Source: Cardinium endosymbiont cBtQ1 of Bemisia tabaci
Lineage (GTDB): Bacteria > Bacteroidota > Bacteroidia > Cytophagales > Amoebophilaceae
Assembly (NCBI RefSeq): GCF_000689375.1
Contig: NZ_CBQZ010000001.1
Coordinates: 434,001-498,000 of the forward strand
Length of the DNA: 64,000 bases
Reading direction: 5' to 3'
Shown: in pieces, positions 17,814-27,197 of the stretch
Numbering within the stretch: position 1 is the stretch's first letter
Layout of the letters: the number at the start of each line of letters is the position of its first letter
Notes under the pieces: model-generated
Seen by the model: the letters and a program-made list of their open reading frames with translations, nothing else
Told to the model about the DNA's origin: nothing
The model's database searches: none
Translations under genes and position numbers: made by a program

Positions 17814-18734
17814 TTAAAAACGAACCGCTATCCGTAACCGTGCGCTTCGCGCACGATTGTTTCTATTTACCTCCTCTACAGAGGGCATAAAGGGTTTTTT
17901 TTGTAGTGGAACAAAAGGACGCAATAGATTGCCATAACCATCCTGTTTAATTTTGCCCAATACATTACCCGTATTGAAAAAGTTTTTAACCAATCGATCC
18001 TCTAAAGAATGATAGGCAATAATGGCCAGGTGCCCTTTAGGTTTAATACATTCAACACTGCGCTTTAGTAGTTCTTCTAATGCAACAAGCTCATTATTTA
18101 CTTCAATACGAATGGCTTGAAACACCTTTGCAAGATACTGATTTACTTTTATTTTAGGCGCAAATGGTTCAAGAATAGTTCTTAACTGATGGGTCGTTAC
18201 AATAGGTGCACACTTGCGTGCCTGTATAATGGCTTCAGCAATGGCCATTGCGCCCGCTACTTCCCCATAGCCATTCAATAAATGGGCCAATTGCTCTACC
18301 GTATAGCTATTTACTATGTGCTGGGCCGAATAAAGGGAATTTGGATCCATCCTCATATCCAATTTACCATCAAAACGAGTAGAAAAACCACGTTCTGGCG
18401 TATCTATTTGGTAAGAAGAAGTGCCTAAATCTGCTAAGATACCATCTAGTTGTGCAACACCGTAAAAATTTATAAATTCCTTTACAAACCGGAATGGTGC
18501 CCTAATGAAGGTTAAAGGTTTACCAGTAAACCATTGGGCCATTTTAGCAGCCGCTGGGTCCTTATCAAAGGCAAATAAATGGCCACTAGATAGCAATTCG
18601 ACTATTCTTTTTGCATGGCCCCCTCCCCCAAAAGTAAGGTCAGCATAGTGGCCTGTTGGTACGATAGACAAGCCTTGCACCACCTGATCTGCCATCACTG
18701 GTATATGATAGCACTCTGAAACAGTTGTAACCAT
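17814..18734 (-). CDS. rsmH: 16S rRNA (cytosine1402-N4)-methyltransferase
   Basis: This 306-residue enzyme (old name MraW) methylates C1402 in the ribosomal P site. It shows HIPVMADQVVQGL, the SAM-binding YADLTFGGGGHAKRIVE, DGILADLGTSSYQIDTPERGFS and AYHSLEDRLVKNFF, ending in NRNNRARSARLRIA, all family hallmarks. In most bacteria it heads the dcw cell-division cluster; here it is alone, followed by a ZIP transporter, so the cluster has been dispersed. Confidence 0.95.
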   Translation of the reverse strand: MVTTVSECYHIPVMADQVVQGLSIVPTGHYADLTFGGGGHAKRIVELLSSGHLFAFDKDPAAAKMAQWFTGKPLTFIRAPFRFVKEFINFYGVAQLDGILADLGTSSYQIDTPERGFSTRFDGKLDMRMDPNSLYSAQHIVNSYTVEQLAHLLNGYGEVAGAMAIAEAIIQARKCAPIVTTHQLRTILEPFAPKIKVNQYLAKVFQAIRIEVNNELVALEELLKRSVECIKPKGHLAIIAYHSLEDRLVKNFFNTGNVLGKIKQDGYGNLLRPFVPLQKKPFMPSVEEVNRNNRARSARLRIAVRF

Positions 18735-19050
18735 ATATCAAAGATTGTACACTTTAAATGCTTTACAAAAATAATTAGACCCTTTAAAAATACAAATAAA
18801 CTACTAACAAACTTAAAAAAACTACTTTTTGCAATATTAGTAATTATTTTGTATTAATGTATATATAGTTTATTGTGCAATTGATATGCATGTTTTTGAA
18901 AGGTTGCTATTGCTATAGGTATTTATTTTTGGGCCTGGCACGATAAGTTCGTAACTTTAAGAACAGAAAATTTACTCTGAGGGTAAACAGTAATCTTAAA
19001 AAGATAAGCTTATAGATTCGGTTAACCTGACAATTTTTTGATTCTATCAA
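18735..19050. other. AT-rich divergent intergenic region
   Basis: These 316 bp separate divergent rsmH and the RelA/SpoT homologue. They should contain promoters for both. I see no tRNA, repeat or convincing hairpin. The stretch 18929-18985 is richer in G and C than its surroundings but I cannot assign it. Confidence 0.4.
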
Positions 19051-20169
19051 ATGATAAAAAAACATGAAATTCCTGATGTAAACAATTGGAATTTACATCA
19101 GCTTGCAAGAGCAGTAAGTAAAGACCCAAACGATACCCAACAAGCTTGGTCTACCATTCAAGCAGCCTATATATGGGCAGAGCAGGTTGAACAAAAAATG
19201 GACAAAGCAATATGCAAACGTTGTATAAAAGATTCACTACAAGTAGCCATCATTGCTGCTACAGAGATGTTTTTAGATCTTCCTACCGTTATAGTTCCCC
19301 TCTTAGCACCAGCTTTTTTAGCAAAATTTATTGGAAAAGAAGCTATTGAAAAACAATTTGGTTTAAAAACAGCTTCCATACTACAGGAACTGGCCATGTT
19401 AAAGGATTACAGATTACGTAACGATACCATTCGTAACTATCCGAATTATCCTGACATAGATTGCCACGATATTTTAGCCATTTTGCTACAAATTTGTGAC
19501 ATTATTCACGTACATTGTAGTGGCGTAACATTCGAAAATCTGGATGCAGAATTGATCCCTTCCAATACCCAACTGTTACTTGAGCTCAAACATTTTTATA
19601 TCCCATTATCGCATAGAATGCGCTTATATGATATTCAAACCAAGTTGGCAGATTTTTGGTTAAAGCATACAGACACATTGAGTTACTATGCCATTACGGC
19701 TAAGCTTGGCATGACTAAAATAACAAGGCAGCAAAAATTAAATCTTGTTGCTGAAGAAGTGCAAGCAGCTGTGAAAGAACGCGGTATTGATTTTATTATA
19801 AAAAAACGGATTAAGTCGGTTTATTCTATTTGGCATAAAATTCAAAAACTAAAGATTGATTTTGATCAAGTCCATGACCTTACGGCTATTAGAATCATTT
19901 TAACCAATATGGATGGTAAAACATTACAAGAAGAAAAAATAGCTTGTTGGAAAATACTTAGTATCATTAGCAATCTCTATAAACCAATATGTAATATTAT
20001 GAGGGATTGGATCAGTATACCAAGAGATAGTAGATATGAGTCGCTCCATCTCACCTTTGAAACCTATAAATATGGGCAACTAGAGATACAAATACGTACA
20101 GAACGCATGGACTATATAGCAGAATATGGTGAGGCAGCACACTGGAAATACAAGTATACCAGCCTATAA
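19051..20169 (+). CDS. Short RelA/SpoT homologue with degenerate HD domain
   Basis: This 372-residue protein aligns with the N-terminal half of Rel/SpoT. The synthetase half is recognisable: KSVYSIWHKIQK, HDLTAIRIIL (D276, a metal ligand position), RDWISIPRDSRYESLH in place of KDYIAMPKPNGYQSLH, and LEIQIRTERMDYIAEYG (E345) with AAHWKYK. The hydrolase half (residues 20-200) lacks the HD motif: LLAPAFLA stands where HDxxED is expected. The protein stops right after the synthetase, so TGS and ACT domains are missing. It may make (p)ppGpp without degrading it, or may be inactive, since the substrate loop has changed. It is followed after 50 bp by mltG. Confidence 0.8.
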   Translation: MIKKHEIPDVNNWNLHQLARAVSKDPNDTQQAWSTIQAAYIWAEQVEQKMDKAICKRCIKDSLQVAIIAATEMFLDLPTVIVPLLAPAFLAKFIGKEAIEKQFGLKTASILQELAMLKDYRLRNDTIRNYPNYPDIDCHDILAILLQICDIIHVHCSGVTFENLDAELIPSNTQLLLELKHFYIPLSHRMRLYDIQTKLADFWLKHTDTLSYYAITAKLGMTKITRQQKLNLVAEEVQAAVKERGIDFIIKKRIKSVYSIWHKIQKLKIDFDQVHDLTAIRIILTNMDGKTLQEEKIACWKILSIISNLYKPICNIMRDWISIPRDSRYESLHLTFETYKYGQLEIQIRTERMDYIAEYGEAAHWKYKYTSL

Positions 20170-20219
20170 TTACCTATCAAACGAGGTGCATAGGATTTGA
20201 TACTCCAGCTATTTTATGA

Positions 20220-21287
20220 ATGAATAACCCATCTATGGTAAATCTTTCTTTCGTTTACCCATTTTTTTGGTTAAAAAAAAAGCTGCAATGGATGATTGGA
20301 GTTGGTTCTTTAATTTGCGTTAGCTTATATGGCATACTGGCCTTTCCTAACACAAACACACCCAATCGTTTGCTGGTGGTTCCAAGGGGATGTACCCGTT
20401 ACCAACTCAAAGAAAAACTAAAAAATGAAAGCTACATAAAAAATGGAACTACTTTTTTATGGGCAAGCTATTTATTGAGGTATCATCCTGAAAATAGGCC
20501 TGGTCAATATAGCATAATGGACCATATGGATAATTGGCAGATGATTAGAATGCTACGTGGTGGCATCCAACACCCCGTTAAGCTTACTTTTTCTACTGCG
20601 GCCAATAAGGCTTCCTTAATAGATCAGCTCGTCCGTTCTGTAGGTATCACCAAGGAACCATTATGGGCGCTGTTAAATGATGCAGAAAAGTTATCCATCT
20701 ATGGCTTTACGCCAGAAAATGTATTAACCATGTTTATTCCAGATACCTATGAAATATACTGGACGATTACAGCAGAACAGTTGCTATCGAAAATCCATCT
20801 GGCTTACCAACGTTTTTGGCATACAACACGTCTGAATAAAGCTAAAAAAATAGGCTTAAGTGCAATAGATGTTTCTATTTTAGCCTCTATCGTTCAAGCA
20901 GAAACAAACGACCCAGAAGAAGCCGCTAGGATTGCAGGCGTCTATTTAAATAGACTCAAACGTCATATGCCCCTTCAATCTTGTCCAACGCTTATCTATG
21001 CACTCAAACAAAAGGGATCTGGTATTAAAAGAGTCTTGGAAAAGGATACCTATATAGATTCTCCCTATAACTCCTATCGTAGAAAAGGGTTACCACCTGG
21101 ACCTATTGGATTGCCTAGCGTGGCAATGATTGATGCGGTATTGAATTACATACCACATGATTACCTATTTTTTTCAGCAAAAGAAGATTTTTCAGGGTTA
21201 CATTACTTTGCCTATTCTTATAGAGAACATTTAAAAAATAGCCATAAATATACCAAAGCACTGGATAAGCTAAAAATTATGCGCTGA
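20220..21287 (+). CDS. mltG: Endolytic murein transglycosylase
   Basis: This 355-residue inner-membrane protein cleaves nascent glycan strands in peptidoglycan. One transmembrane helix lies near residues 24-43. A LysM-like/YceG region follows (RGCTRYQLKEKLKNESYI), then the catalytic block LASIVQAETNDPEEAARIAGVYLNR and PLQSCPTLIYAL, then SPYNSYRRKGLPPGPIGLPS. The glutamate of the ET pair (E228) is in the position expected for catalysis by analogy with the ES motif of Slt enzymes. Three residues before it, Gln replaces the more usual Glu. Presence of mltG implies that some peptidoglycan is still made, in agreement with murF at 58437. Confidence 0.9.
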   Translation: MNNPSMVNLSFVYPFFWLKKKLQWMIGVGSLICVSLYGILAFPNTNTPNRLLVVPRGCTRYQLKEKLKNESYIKNGTTFLWASYLLRYHPENRPGQYSIMDHMDNWQMIRMLRGGIQHPVKLTFSTAANKASLIDQLVRSVGITKEPLWALLNDAEKLSIYGFTPENVLTMFIPDTYEIYWTITAEQLLSKIHLAYQRFWHTTRLNKAKKIGLSAIDVSILASIVQAETNDPEEAARIAGVYLNRLKRHMPLQSCPTLIYALKQKGSGIKRVLEKDTYIDSPYNSYRRKGLPPGPIGLPSVAMIDAVLNYIPHDYLFFSAKEDFSGLHYFAYSYREHLKNSHKYTKALDKLKIMR

Positions 21288-21469
21288 GGCCAAGTAGCGC
21301 CATCCTTTATATCTGTTCGGCAGTATACAATTACCAAAGGTTTCCTAGCATTAACCATCAGAAACCTATGAAAGTCTATCTTAGTGATTTAAAAAATGAA
21401 AGCTAGAAAATGGACAAAACTAGAAAACAAAATTTATAAAAATTTGTCCGATTTTTTCAGGCTACTATA

Positions 21470-21490
21470 GACAAAATGATTTACAGGCTC
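21470..21490 (-). repeat. Solo IS256-type terminal repeat
   Basis: Read on the minus strand, GAGCCTGTAAATCATTTTGT matches the terminal repeat at 215-235 in 19 of 21 positions. No transposase remnant is attached, so this is a leftover end or a very short derivative. It lies between the convergent ends of mltG and zapA. Confidence 0.55.
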
Positions 21491-21506
21491 AACAGAACCG
21501 ATCTAT

Positions 21507-21812
21507 CTACTGTAATGCTTTTTCAATAGAATCGTTCCAACATTCTATTTTTTGTATCAGCTCATTGGTTTTTGTACCAGCGGCTTCTTGCACTTTTAAA
21601 TAGGCTACTAGGCAATCAAATGCCACCATAGCTAACAGGTCTTGCTGATCCTGAATGCCAAGTTTTTTCTGATATCCTCTAATCCGTTCTCCTAAGATGC
21701 TACCGGCCCTTCTTACAAAGGTTTCATCTTCTGGTTGTACCTTCATAGGATAGATTCGGTCACTGATTTTAATTTTTATAGAAAGTGATTCCATGGTATT
21801 AGACTTGTTCAA
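21507..21812 (-). CDS. zapA: Cell division protein ZapA
   Basis: This 101-residue protein bundles FtsZ filaments. The N-terminal globular part reads LSIKIKISDRIYPMKVQPEDETFVRRAGSILGERI, the standard ZapA pattern, followed by a C-terminal coiled coil (YLKVQEAAGTKTNELIQKI). The gene follows a small coiled-coil gene and pheT on the same strand, the usual Bacteroidota order. It overlaps the upstream gene by 14 bp. Confidence 0.88.
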   Translation of the reverse strand: MNKSNTMESLSIKIKISDRIYPMKVQPEDETFVRRAGSILGERIRGYQKKLGIQDQQDLLAMVAFDCLVAYLKVQEAAGTKTNELIQKIECWNDSIEKALQ

Positions 21813-22101
21813 AATAGGCCAAACAGAGATCTATCTCTTTAATATACTGATTAATCTGATGGACTAAATGATGACCCAATCGAAGGGAATGATGGTTTGC
21901 TGTAGGTCCACTAGGGTTTCTTTTTGACGCTTCTAGTGAAGACTTTAATATTTGATTTTCCTCTGTTAAATCTAGAATTTTTTTTTGGTAGTTTGCATGG
22001 ACTTGTAATAGCTTTGCAACTGTTTTTTCAAATCGTGCTATGATGAGGTGATCCTCTTTAGATGAATTATCTTCTAATAATGACATGGAGTTCACTTTCA
22101 A
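21799..22101 (-). CDS. Small coiled-coil protein between pheT and zapA
   Basis: The protein has 100 residues and is mostly helical. A heptad-rich segment (IIARFEKTVAKLLQVHANYQ, then KILDLTEENQILKSSLEAS) makes a coiled coil, followed by a Pro/His linker and a C-terminal helix (HQINQYIKEIDLCLAYFEQ). Bacteroidota genomes often have such a gene here, and a ZapB-like role with ZapA is plausible but unproven. It overlaps the pheT 3' end by 35 bp and zapA by 14 bp, so the three are translated together. MSLLEDN (residue 6) is an alternative start. Confidence 0.7.
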   Translation of the reverse strand: MKVNSMSLLEDNSSKEDHLIIARFEKTVAKLLQVHANYQKKILDLTEENQILKSSLEASKRNPSGPTANHHSLRLGHHLVHQINQYIKEIDLCLAYFEQV

Positions 22102-24466
22102 AAGTTTGCATCAGTTGATCCATAATTTGATCAATAGTTTTGTCATTTAGTGTTTTTTCAATATCCTGAAGCGTAAAAGTAATGGCATAAGCGCTTTTAT
22201 TTTCTGGTAAATTTGGGCCTTTGTAGACATCAAAAAGACGGATGGATTGAATGTTTTTATGCCCCTTCCTTAAAATTAAATCTTTTATGTCTTGGAAACA
22301 AACTCCATTATCTACTATCAACGATAGGTCTCTTTTAACGGCAGGAAATTTAGAAATAGGTTGATAAATTTTATGTAGTCTACTAATTTTTAACAATTGA
22401 TTCCAACAAATATCTGCAAAGAAAACAGGTTGCTCCAACGAAAAATAATTTGTAATAGATGGATGAACCTGGCCAAAAGTTGCCACTAATTTACCGCTGT
22501 CTACGACTTCAACGCCCTGTGTATAGAATGGATGGGTAACAGCTTTATACGATACATCTATAATACCCAACTTTTGGACAAGTTGCTCTATAGTAGCCCG
22601 AACATTTTGTAACGTTATAGGACTTCTCTGGCTTATCTGATTTACCAGCTCTATTTCACCAGTCAACCAAAGGGCTAATCTTTTTTCTTCATTATATGAT
22701 CTGCCATCTTGGTGATAAATGGTACCCAATTCAAATAGTTTTAAATCGTGGTGACGGCGTGCAAGATTATAGGCAATCACTTCTAGTCCACTAAAGAGCA
22801 AACTAGACCGTAATGTATTGATAGACGCACTCAGTGGATTAAGAATAGAGATTATTTTTTTTGTAGCGCTTATACTTGTATAGGCTTCTTTGGTTAAAGA
22901 ATTGGTACATATTTCATAATACCCATTGGCTACCAACATTTTACTAGTTTCTTCTGCCACCTTATGGGTCTTATCTATTGTACTTTCAGGAGCGAAATAA
23001 GCAGCAGTTAAATGGTTAGGGATCCGGTCATAGCCATATATTCGTGCAATTTCTTCAATTAGATCAGCTTTTCTAGTTACATCTACTCTGTAAGGTGGTA
23101 CTTTTGCAGTAAACCCTTGCTCAGTTTCTGCTTCAACAGCTATTTCTAAGTCTGTTATAATTTGTTTAATGGTAGTTGGCTCAATTGCTTTACCCAGACA
23201 TCGCGTAATATCTGCATAAGCAATAGGAATATTAAAATGTGCCAATGGACTTGGATAATATTCTACTACGTCACATGCTTCTACAGACGGGACCAGTTCT
23301 TGTAACAATAGCACTGCTCTTTTTAGTGCATAAAGGGGAAGATTAGGGTCTGTTCCACGTTCAAATCGAAAAGAAGCATCCGTTTTAATATGATGGTGTT
23401 GCGCTGCGCAACGTATAGCAGTTGGATGAAAATAAGCACTTTCTATAAAAATATGTTGGGTGGTTTCTGTAATACGTGTATTGTATCCACCCATAATCCC
23501 AGCCATTGCTATAGGACCCGCTTCATCGCAAATCATTGGTTCATGACCAGCCAGTGTCCTGGTTATTCCATCTAATCCTGTAAATAAAGTACCTGGAGGA
23601 CATAGCTGCACCATCAGAGACTGACCGATAATGGTATCATAATCAAAAGCATGTAAGGGTTGTCCCAATTCATGCAATACAAAGTTGGTTACATCTACTA
23701 CATTATTAATCGGTTTTACACCAATGCCCAATAATCTAGCCCGAAGCCATTCGGGAGAGGGTTGAATAGCATTATGCTTAAGCAAGAGTCCTGTATAACG
23801 TGAACATAGTATAGGATCTATATGGTCTATTTTTAATGGCCGATCAGATCGCACCGTATGAAAAGCCTCTATGGAAGGAAGTGTCGTAGGAAGGTGTAAA
23901 ATAGCTTTTAGCTCTCTGGCTATACCTAGGTGTGAGCAAGCATCTGCTCTATTGGGTGTAATTTCGATTTCTAAAATTTCATCTAGTAGATCTTTAAAGT
24001 AATCTTTGGCCGGTGTTCCAGCAGGTAACATAGTGGATAATACTATAATGCCACCATGTGCTGGTCCGATGCCAATCTCATCTTCTGAACAAATCATTCC
24101 CTCAGACCAGACTCCTCTAATTTTAACTTTTTTAATTTGAAAAGGGGTTTGGTCTACATAATTGTAAATGGTACTACCGACTGGTGCAACCACTACCTTC
24201 TGCCCAGCTTCTACATTAGGGGCACCACAAACAATAGTGCACGGCCTATCTGATCCAATATCCACTAAAGTTTGCTGTAATCTATCTGCATTAGGATGGG
24301 GTAGACAGGATCGCACTTCACCTATTATAAGCCCATCTAAACCACCCTTAATGGTAGGGTGTATGTGCGCTACTTCTAGCCCCCTTTGGGTTAAAAGGGG
24401 GGCCAATTCTAAAGCGTTTAATGAAAAATTTATATAAGACCTTAGCCAATTTAGTGATATCTTCAT
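22067..24466 (-). CDS. pheT: Phenylalanyl-tRNA synthetase beta subunit
   Basis: This 799-residue subunit pairs with PheS to charge tRNA-Phe. It begins MKISLNWLRSYINF. The tRNA-binding EMAP-like domain (IGEVRSCLPHPNADRLQQTLVDIG) lies at 45-150, then B3/B4 editing and B5 domains (TNFVLHELGQPLHAFD, DASFRFERGTDPNL, TRKADLIEEIARIYGYDRIP). The C-terminal FDX-ACB domain is at about 705-799 (YQPISKFPAVKRDLSLIV, FEDV-like FESELH end). All domains are present. pheS is not in the window. It heads a unit with the coiled-coil gene and zapA. Confidence 0.95.
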   Translation of the reverse strand: MKISLNWLRSYINFSLNALELAPLLTQRGLEVAHIHPTIKGGLDGLIIGEVRSCLPHPNADRLQQTLVDIGSDRPCTIVCGAPNVEAGQKVVVAPVGSTIYNYVDQTPFQIKKVKIRGVWSEGMICSEDEIGIGPAHGGIIVLSTMLPAGTPAKDYFKDLLDEILEIEITPNRADACSHLGIARELKAILHLPTTLPSIEAFHTVRSDRPLKIDHIDPILCSRYTGLLLKHNAIQPSPEWLRARLLGIGVKPINNVVDVTNFVLHELGQPLHAFDYDTIIGQSLMVQLCPPGTLFTGLDGITRTLAGHEPMICDEAGPIAMAGIMGGYNTRITETTQHIFIESAYFHPTAIRCAAQHHHIKTDASFRFERGTDPNLPLYALKRAVLLLQELVPSVEACDVVEYYPSPLAHFNIPIAYADITRCLGKAIEPTTIKQIITDLEIAVEAETEQGFTAKVPPYRVDVTRKADLIEEIARIYGYDRIPNHLTAAYFAPESTIDKTHKVAEETSKMLVANGYYEICTNSLTKEAYTSISATKKIISILNPLSASINTLRSSLLFSGLEVIAYNLARRHHDLKLFELGTIYHQDGRSYNEEKRLALWLTGEIELVNQISQRSPITLQNVRATIEQLVQKLGIIDVSYKAVTHPFYTQGVEVVDSGKLVATFGQVHPSITNYFSLEQPVFFADICWNQLLKISRLHKIYQPISKFPAVKRDLSLIVDNGVCFQDIKDLILRKGHKNIQSIRLFDVYKGPNLPENKSAYAITFTLQDIEKTLNDKTIDQIMDQLMQTFESELHVIIRR

Positions 24467-24502
24467 AGTGCAAAAATAAACAGGTCTATCAATAGCTTGC
24501 CT

Positions 24503-25786
24503 TTAGTTTGGGTGATCTACGCGTTTTAATAATTGGGCTGCATAAGCATCCCAATCATTAATAGGATGTCTAGCTATGCCAGAATCCATAGCAGCGCGTG
24601 CAACAGCTATAGAAACAGTAGAAAGCAAACGGGTATCCATCGGTTTGGGGAGTATGTATGCTTTACCAAAATGGATGGTTTCACCATAGTATTTACGAAT
24701 ACCAACGGGTACTTCTTCTTGTGCCAATTTTTGAATAGCTTGTACAGCAGCTTGTTGCATGGCTCCATTAATAGCAGAAGCACCTACATCTAAGGCACCT
24801 CTAAAAATGTAAGGAAAAGCGATTAAGTTATTTACTTGGTTCGGGAAATCGCTACGTCCTGTGGCAAAGATAACATCTGGTCTAGTAGCCACAGCATCCC
24901 GGTAAGAAATTTCTGGTAAAGGATTGGCTAACCCAAAAATAATAGGATCCTTAGCCATTCGCTCTACACTTTGGCTCATTAATATGTTCCCAGAAGAGAG
25001 TCCTATAAAAACATCTGCTCCGACTACTGCATCATGTAAGGTATGCACGGGGCGGTCTGTAGCAAAGGCTGCTTTAATAGGATTAAGTGTATCACTATCC
25101 TGACGAATCACTCCTTTTCTATCACACATAATAATCTGCGCTGGATTGGCGCCTAAAGCAATCAAAAGTTTTGCCGTTGCAATGGCTCCTGCACCAGCTC
25201 CACTAAAAACGATTTGTACCTCTGTAATAGCTTTATTTGCAATTAATAAAGCATTTAATAAAGCAGCAGCTACCACAATAGCCGTAGCATGTTGGTCATC
25301 ATGCATAATCGGTATATCCAATTGATCTATTAAAGATGCTTCAATCTGGAAGCATTCAGGTGCTTTAATATCTTCTAGGTTAATGGCACCAAAAGTAGGC
25401 GCCAATGCTTTAATAATCCGTATTACTTCCTCAGGATCAGTTGCATCAATTTCCACATCAAAGGCATCCACGCCAGCAAACCTTTTTAAAATCATTGCCT
25501 TTGCTTCCATAATTGGTTTAGCAGCTAAAGGTCCCATATGTCCATAACCTAATACAGCTGTACCATTCGATAGCACACCTACCAAGTTGGCTTTATTGGT
25601 ATATTGGTAAATACGTTCACTACAGGAAGCAATTTCTTCGCAAATTATACCCACACCAGGTGTATAAGCTGTAATGATATCACGGGGTGTATGAAGGGAT
25701 TTGGTAACACAGGTACCTATTTTACCAGCAGGAAATTGCGCATGATAGGCTAAAATTTGTTCCTTAGTAACAGATGTTTTATTCAT
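24503..25786 (-). CDS. maeB: Malic enzyme (oxaloacetate-decarboxylating malate dehydrogenase)
   Basis: This 427-residue enzyme converts malate to pyruvate and CO2 with NAD(P)+. It shows TAYTPGVGIICEEIA at the N terminus, LSNGTAVLGYGHMGPLAAKPIMEAKA, the metal-binding INLEDIKAPECFQIE, and MHDDQHATAIVVAAALLNAL, then a Rossmann motif VFSGAGAGAIATAKLL. The phosphotransacetylase-like C-terminal half found in many MaeB proteins is absent. In a cell with reduced carbon metabolism, it would feed pyruvate from host dicarboxylates; that is inference. Cofactor preference cannot be read from sequence. Confidence 0.92.
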   Translation of the reverse strand: MNKTSVTKEQILAYHAQFPAGKIGTCVTKSLHTPRDIITAYTPGVGIICEEIASCSERIYQYTNKANLVGVLSNGTAVLGYGHMGPLAAKPIMEAKAMILKRFAGVDAFDVEIDATDPEEVIRIIKALAPTFGAINLEDIKAPECFQIEASLIDQLDIPIMHDDQHATAIVVAAALLNALLIANKAITEVQIVFSGAGAGAIATAKLLIALGANPAQIIMCDRKGVIRQDSDTLNPIKAAFATDRPVHTLHDAVVGADVFIGLSSGNILMSQSVERMAKDPIIFGLANPLPEISYRDAVATRPDVIFATGRSDFPNQVNNLIAFPYIFRGALDVGASAINGAMQQAAVQAIQKLAQEEVPVGIRKYYGETIHFGKAYILPKPMDTRLLSTVSIAVARAAMDSGIARHPINDWDAYAAQLLKRVDHPN

Positions 25787-25908
25787 AATATTTCGATATT
25801 TAGGTAAAAAATCTTGGACATATTAATATAAATATTTGATTGCTAATCAGTAGCAGACCTATCAAGTTACCATTTTTAAATTATTTATACTAAAAGTTGC
25901 TACATGAA

Positions 25909-27006
25909 TTAATGGCTTGTTTTGTACTGTAGTTGTTTACTCCGTAATTGTCCACAAGCGGCGTCAATATCTGTACCATGTTCTCCACGCACGATTGCAT
26001 AAATGCCCTGTGCACGCAGGGTAGAAATAAAATGATAAATGGTTTTGGGCAGACTACGTTTGTAATGGACTAATTCATTTACTGGGTTATAAGGAATAAG
26101 ATTTACATGAATCAAGTGGCGTTGCTTGCGTGCCAAAATTAAATTGGATAACTCAAAAGCACATGATTCTGAGTCATTCACATCTTTTAATAGAATGTAT
26201 TCAAACGTTACACGCCTATTTGTTTTTTCCAAGTAGTAATCTATCGCTTCCATAAGTTTTTCTATGGGAATGGCTTTATTGAGCCGCATAATCTGTGTAC
26301 GTAGTATATTGTTGGCTGCATGCAAAGAAAGGGCAAGATTCACTTGTAGACCTTCATCTGCAAAAGTTTTTATTTTCCGATCTAGTCCACTGGTAGAAAC
26401 CGTAATATGTCGTGCACCAATAGCAAGACCTTTCGCATGGTTGACAATATGTATAAAACGCAAAAGATGATCATAATTATCGAATGGTTCTCCAATACCC
26501 ATGACGACGATATGGCTAATTCTTTTTTGCCCAGGCGCTGTATCCAACTTTTTTTGCATATGGAGCAATTGCGCTACTATTTCGCCTGCTGTTAAATCTC
26601 TTTTTTTGGGTAGGAGACCACTGGCACAAAATGTACAACCAATATTACAACCCACTTGTGTGGTAACACAAATGGATAGCCCATAGCTATGTTCCATTAA
26701 AACGGTTTCAATTAAATGGCCATCATGCAGTTTCAGTAAACATTTAATCGTTCCATCCTTAGCATATTGAATCTTATCTTCTACTATGGAGGTCAATGAA
26801 AAGTGGTTATCCAGCAGCGATCGAGTGGCTATACTTAAGTCACTCATTGCACCAAAGCTATTGACCCGTTTTTGGTAGATCCATTTCCAAATTTGGCCAC
26901 TACGGAAAGGTTTTTCACCCTGTTCTGTCAACCAAAGCATCAATTCTTTTTCAGTTAAATTATGGATAGATGGCTTGGGCAAACAGCTGCTTAAAGGTGC
27001 TGACAT
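25909..27006 (-). CDS. rlmN: 23S rRNA (adenine2503-C2)-methyltransferase
   Basis: This 365-residue radical SAM enzyme methylates A2503 of 23S rRNA and A37 of some tRNAs. The CxxxCxxC cluster motif lies at C120, C124 and C127 (TQVGCNIGCTFCASG). Other hallmarks are IVVMGIGEPFDNYDHLL, HITVSTSGLDRKI, NLALSLHAANNILR and the C-terminal DIDAACGQLR with the second catalytic cysteine. The gene stands alone; a strong hairpin lies 27 bp upstream of its start. Confidence 0.95.
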   Translation of the reverse strand: MSAPLSSCLPKPSIHNLTEKELMLWLTEQGEKPFRSGQIWKWIYQKRVNSFGAMSDLSIATRSLLDNHFSLTSIVEDKIQYAKDGTIKCLLKLHDGHLIETVLMEHSYGLSICVTTQVGCNIGCTFCASGLLPKKRDLTAGEIVAQLLHMQKKLDTAPGQKRISHIVVMGIGEPFDNYDHLLRFIHIVNHAKGLAIGARHITVSTSGLDRKIKTFADEGLQVNLALSLHAANNILRTQIMRLNKAIPIEKLMEAIDYYLEKTNRRVTFEYILLKDVNDSESCAFELSNLILARKQRHLIHVNLIPYNPVNELVHYKRSLPKTIYHFISTLRAQGIYAIVRGEHGTDIDAACGQLRSKQLQYKTSH

Positions 27007-27032
27007 AAAATTGGTTAAAATAAAGTATTAAA

Positions 27033-27063
27033 ATTATATAGCATATTAGTTATGCTATATAAT
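27033..27063 (-). terminator. AT-rich hairpin, likely terminator after the CPBP gene
   Basis: A perfect 13-bp inverted repeat (attatatagcata / tatgctatataat) has a 5-base loop. On the minus strand it is followed by TTTAATACTTTATTTT. It lies between the CPBP protease stop and the rlmN start and could also act as an operator. Confidence 0.5.
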
Positions 27064-27197
27064 CAGAAAATAAGCATTAGAAAACATTTTAATGGTTTGG
27101 AAATATTTTATGCAAAATATCATACATGCATCGGATAAACACTAGCGTTAAACGGCCAAATCCATCGTTAGGCTTTGTATCCTTAGAAAAAGCAATC

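Noticed and set aside
21288-21506. 6S RNA downstream of zapA
   Set aside because: The location would fit, but I could not see the long interrupted hairpin that defines 6S RNA. A covariance search would decide.
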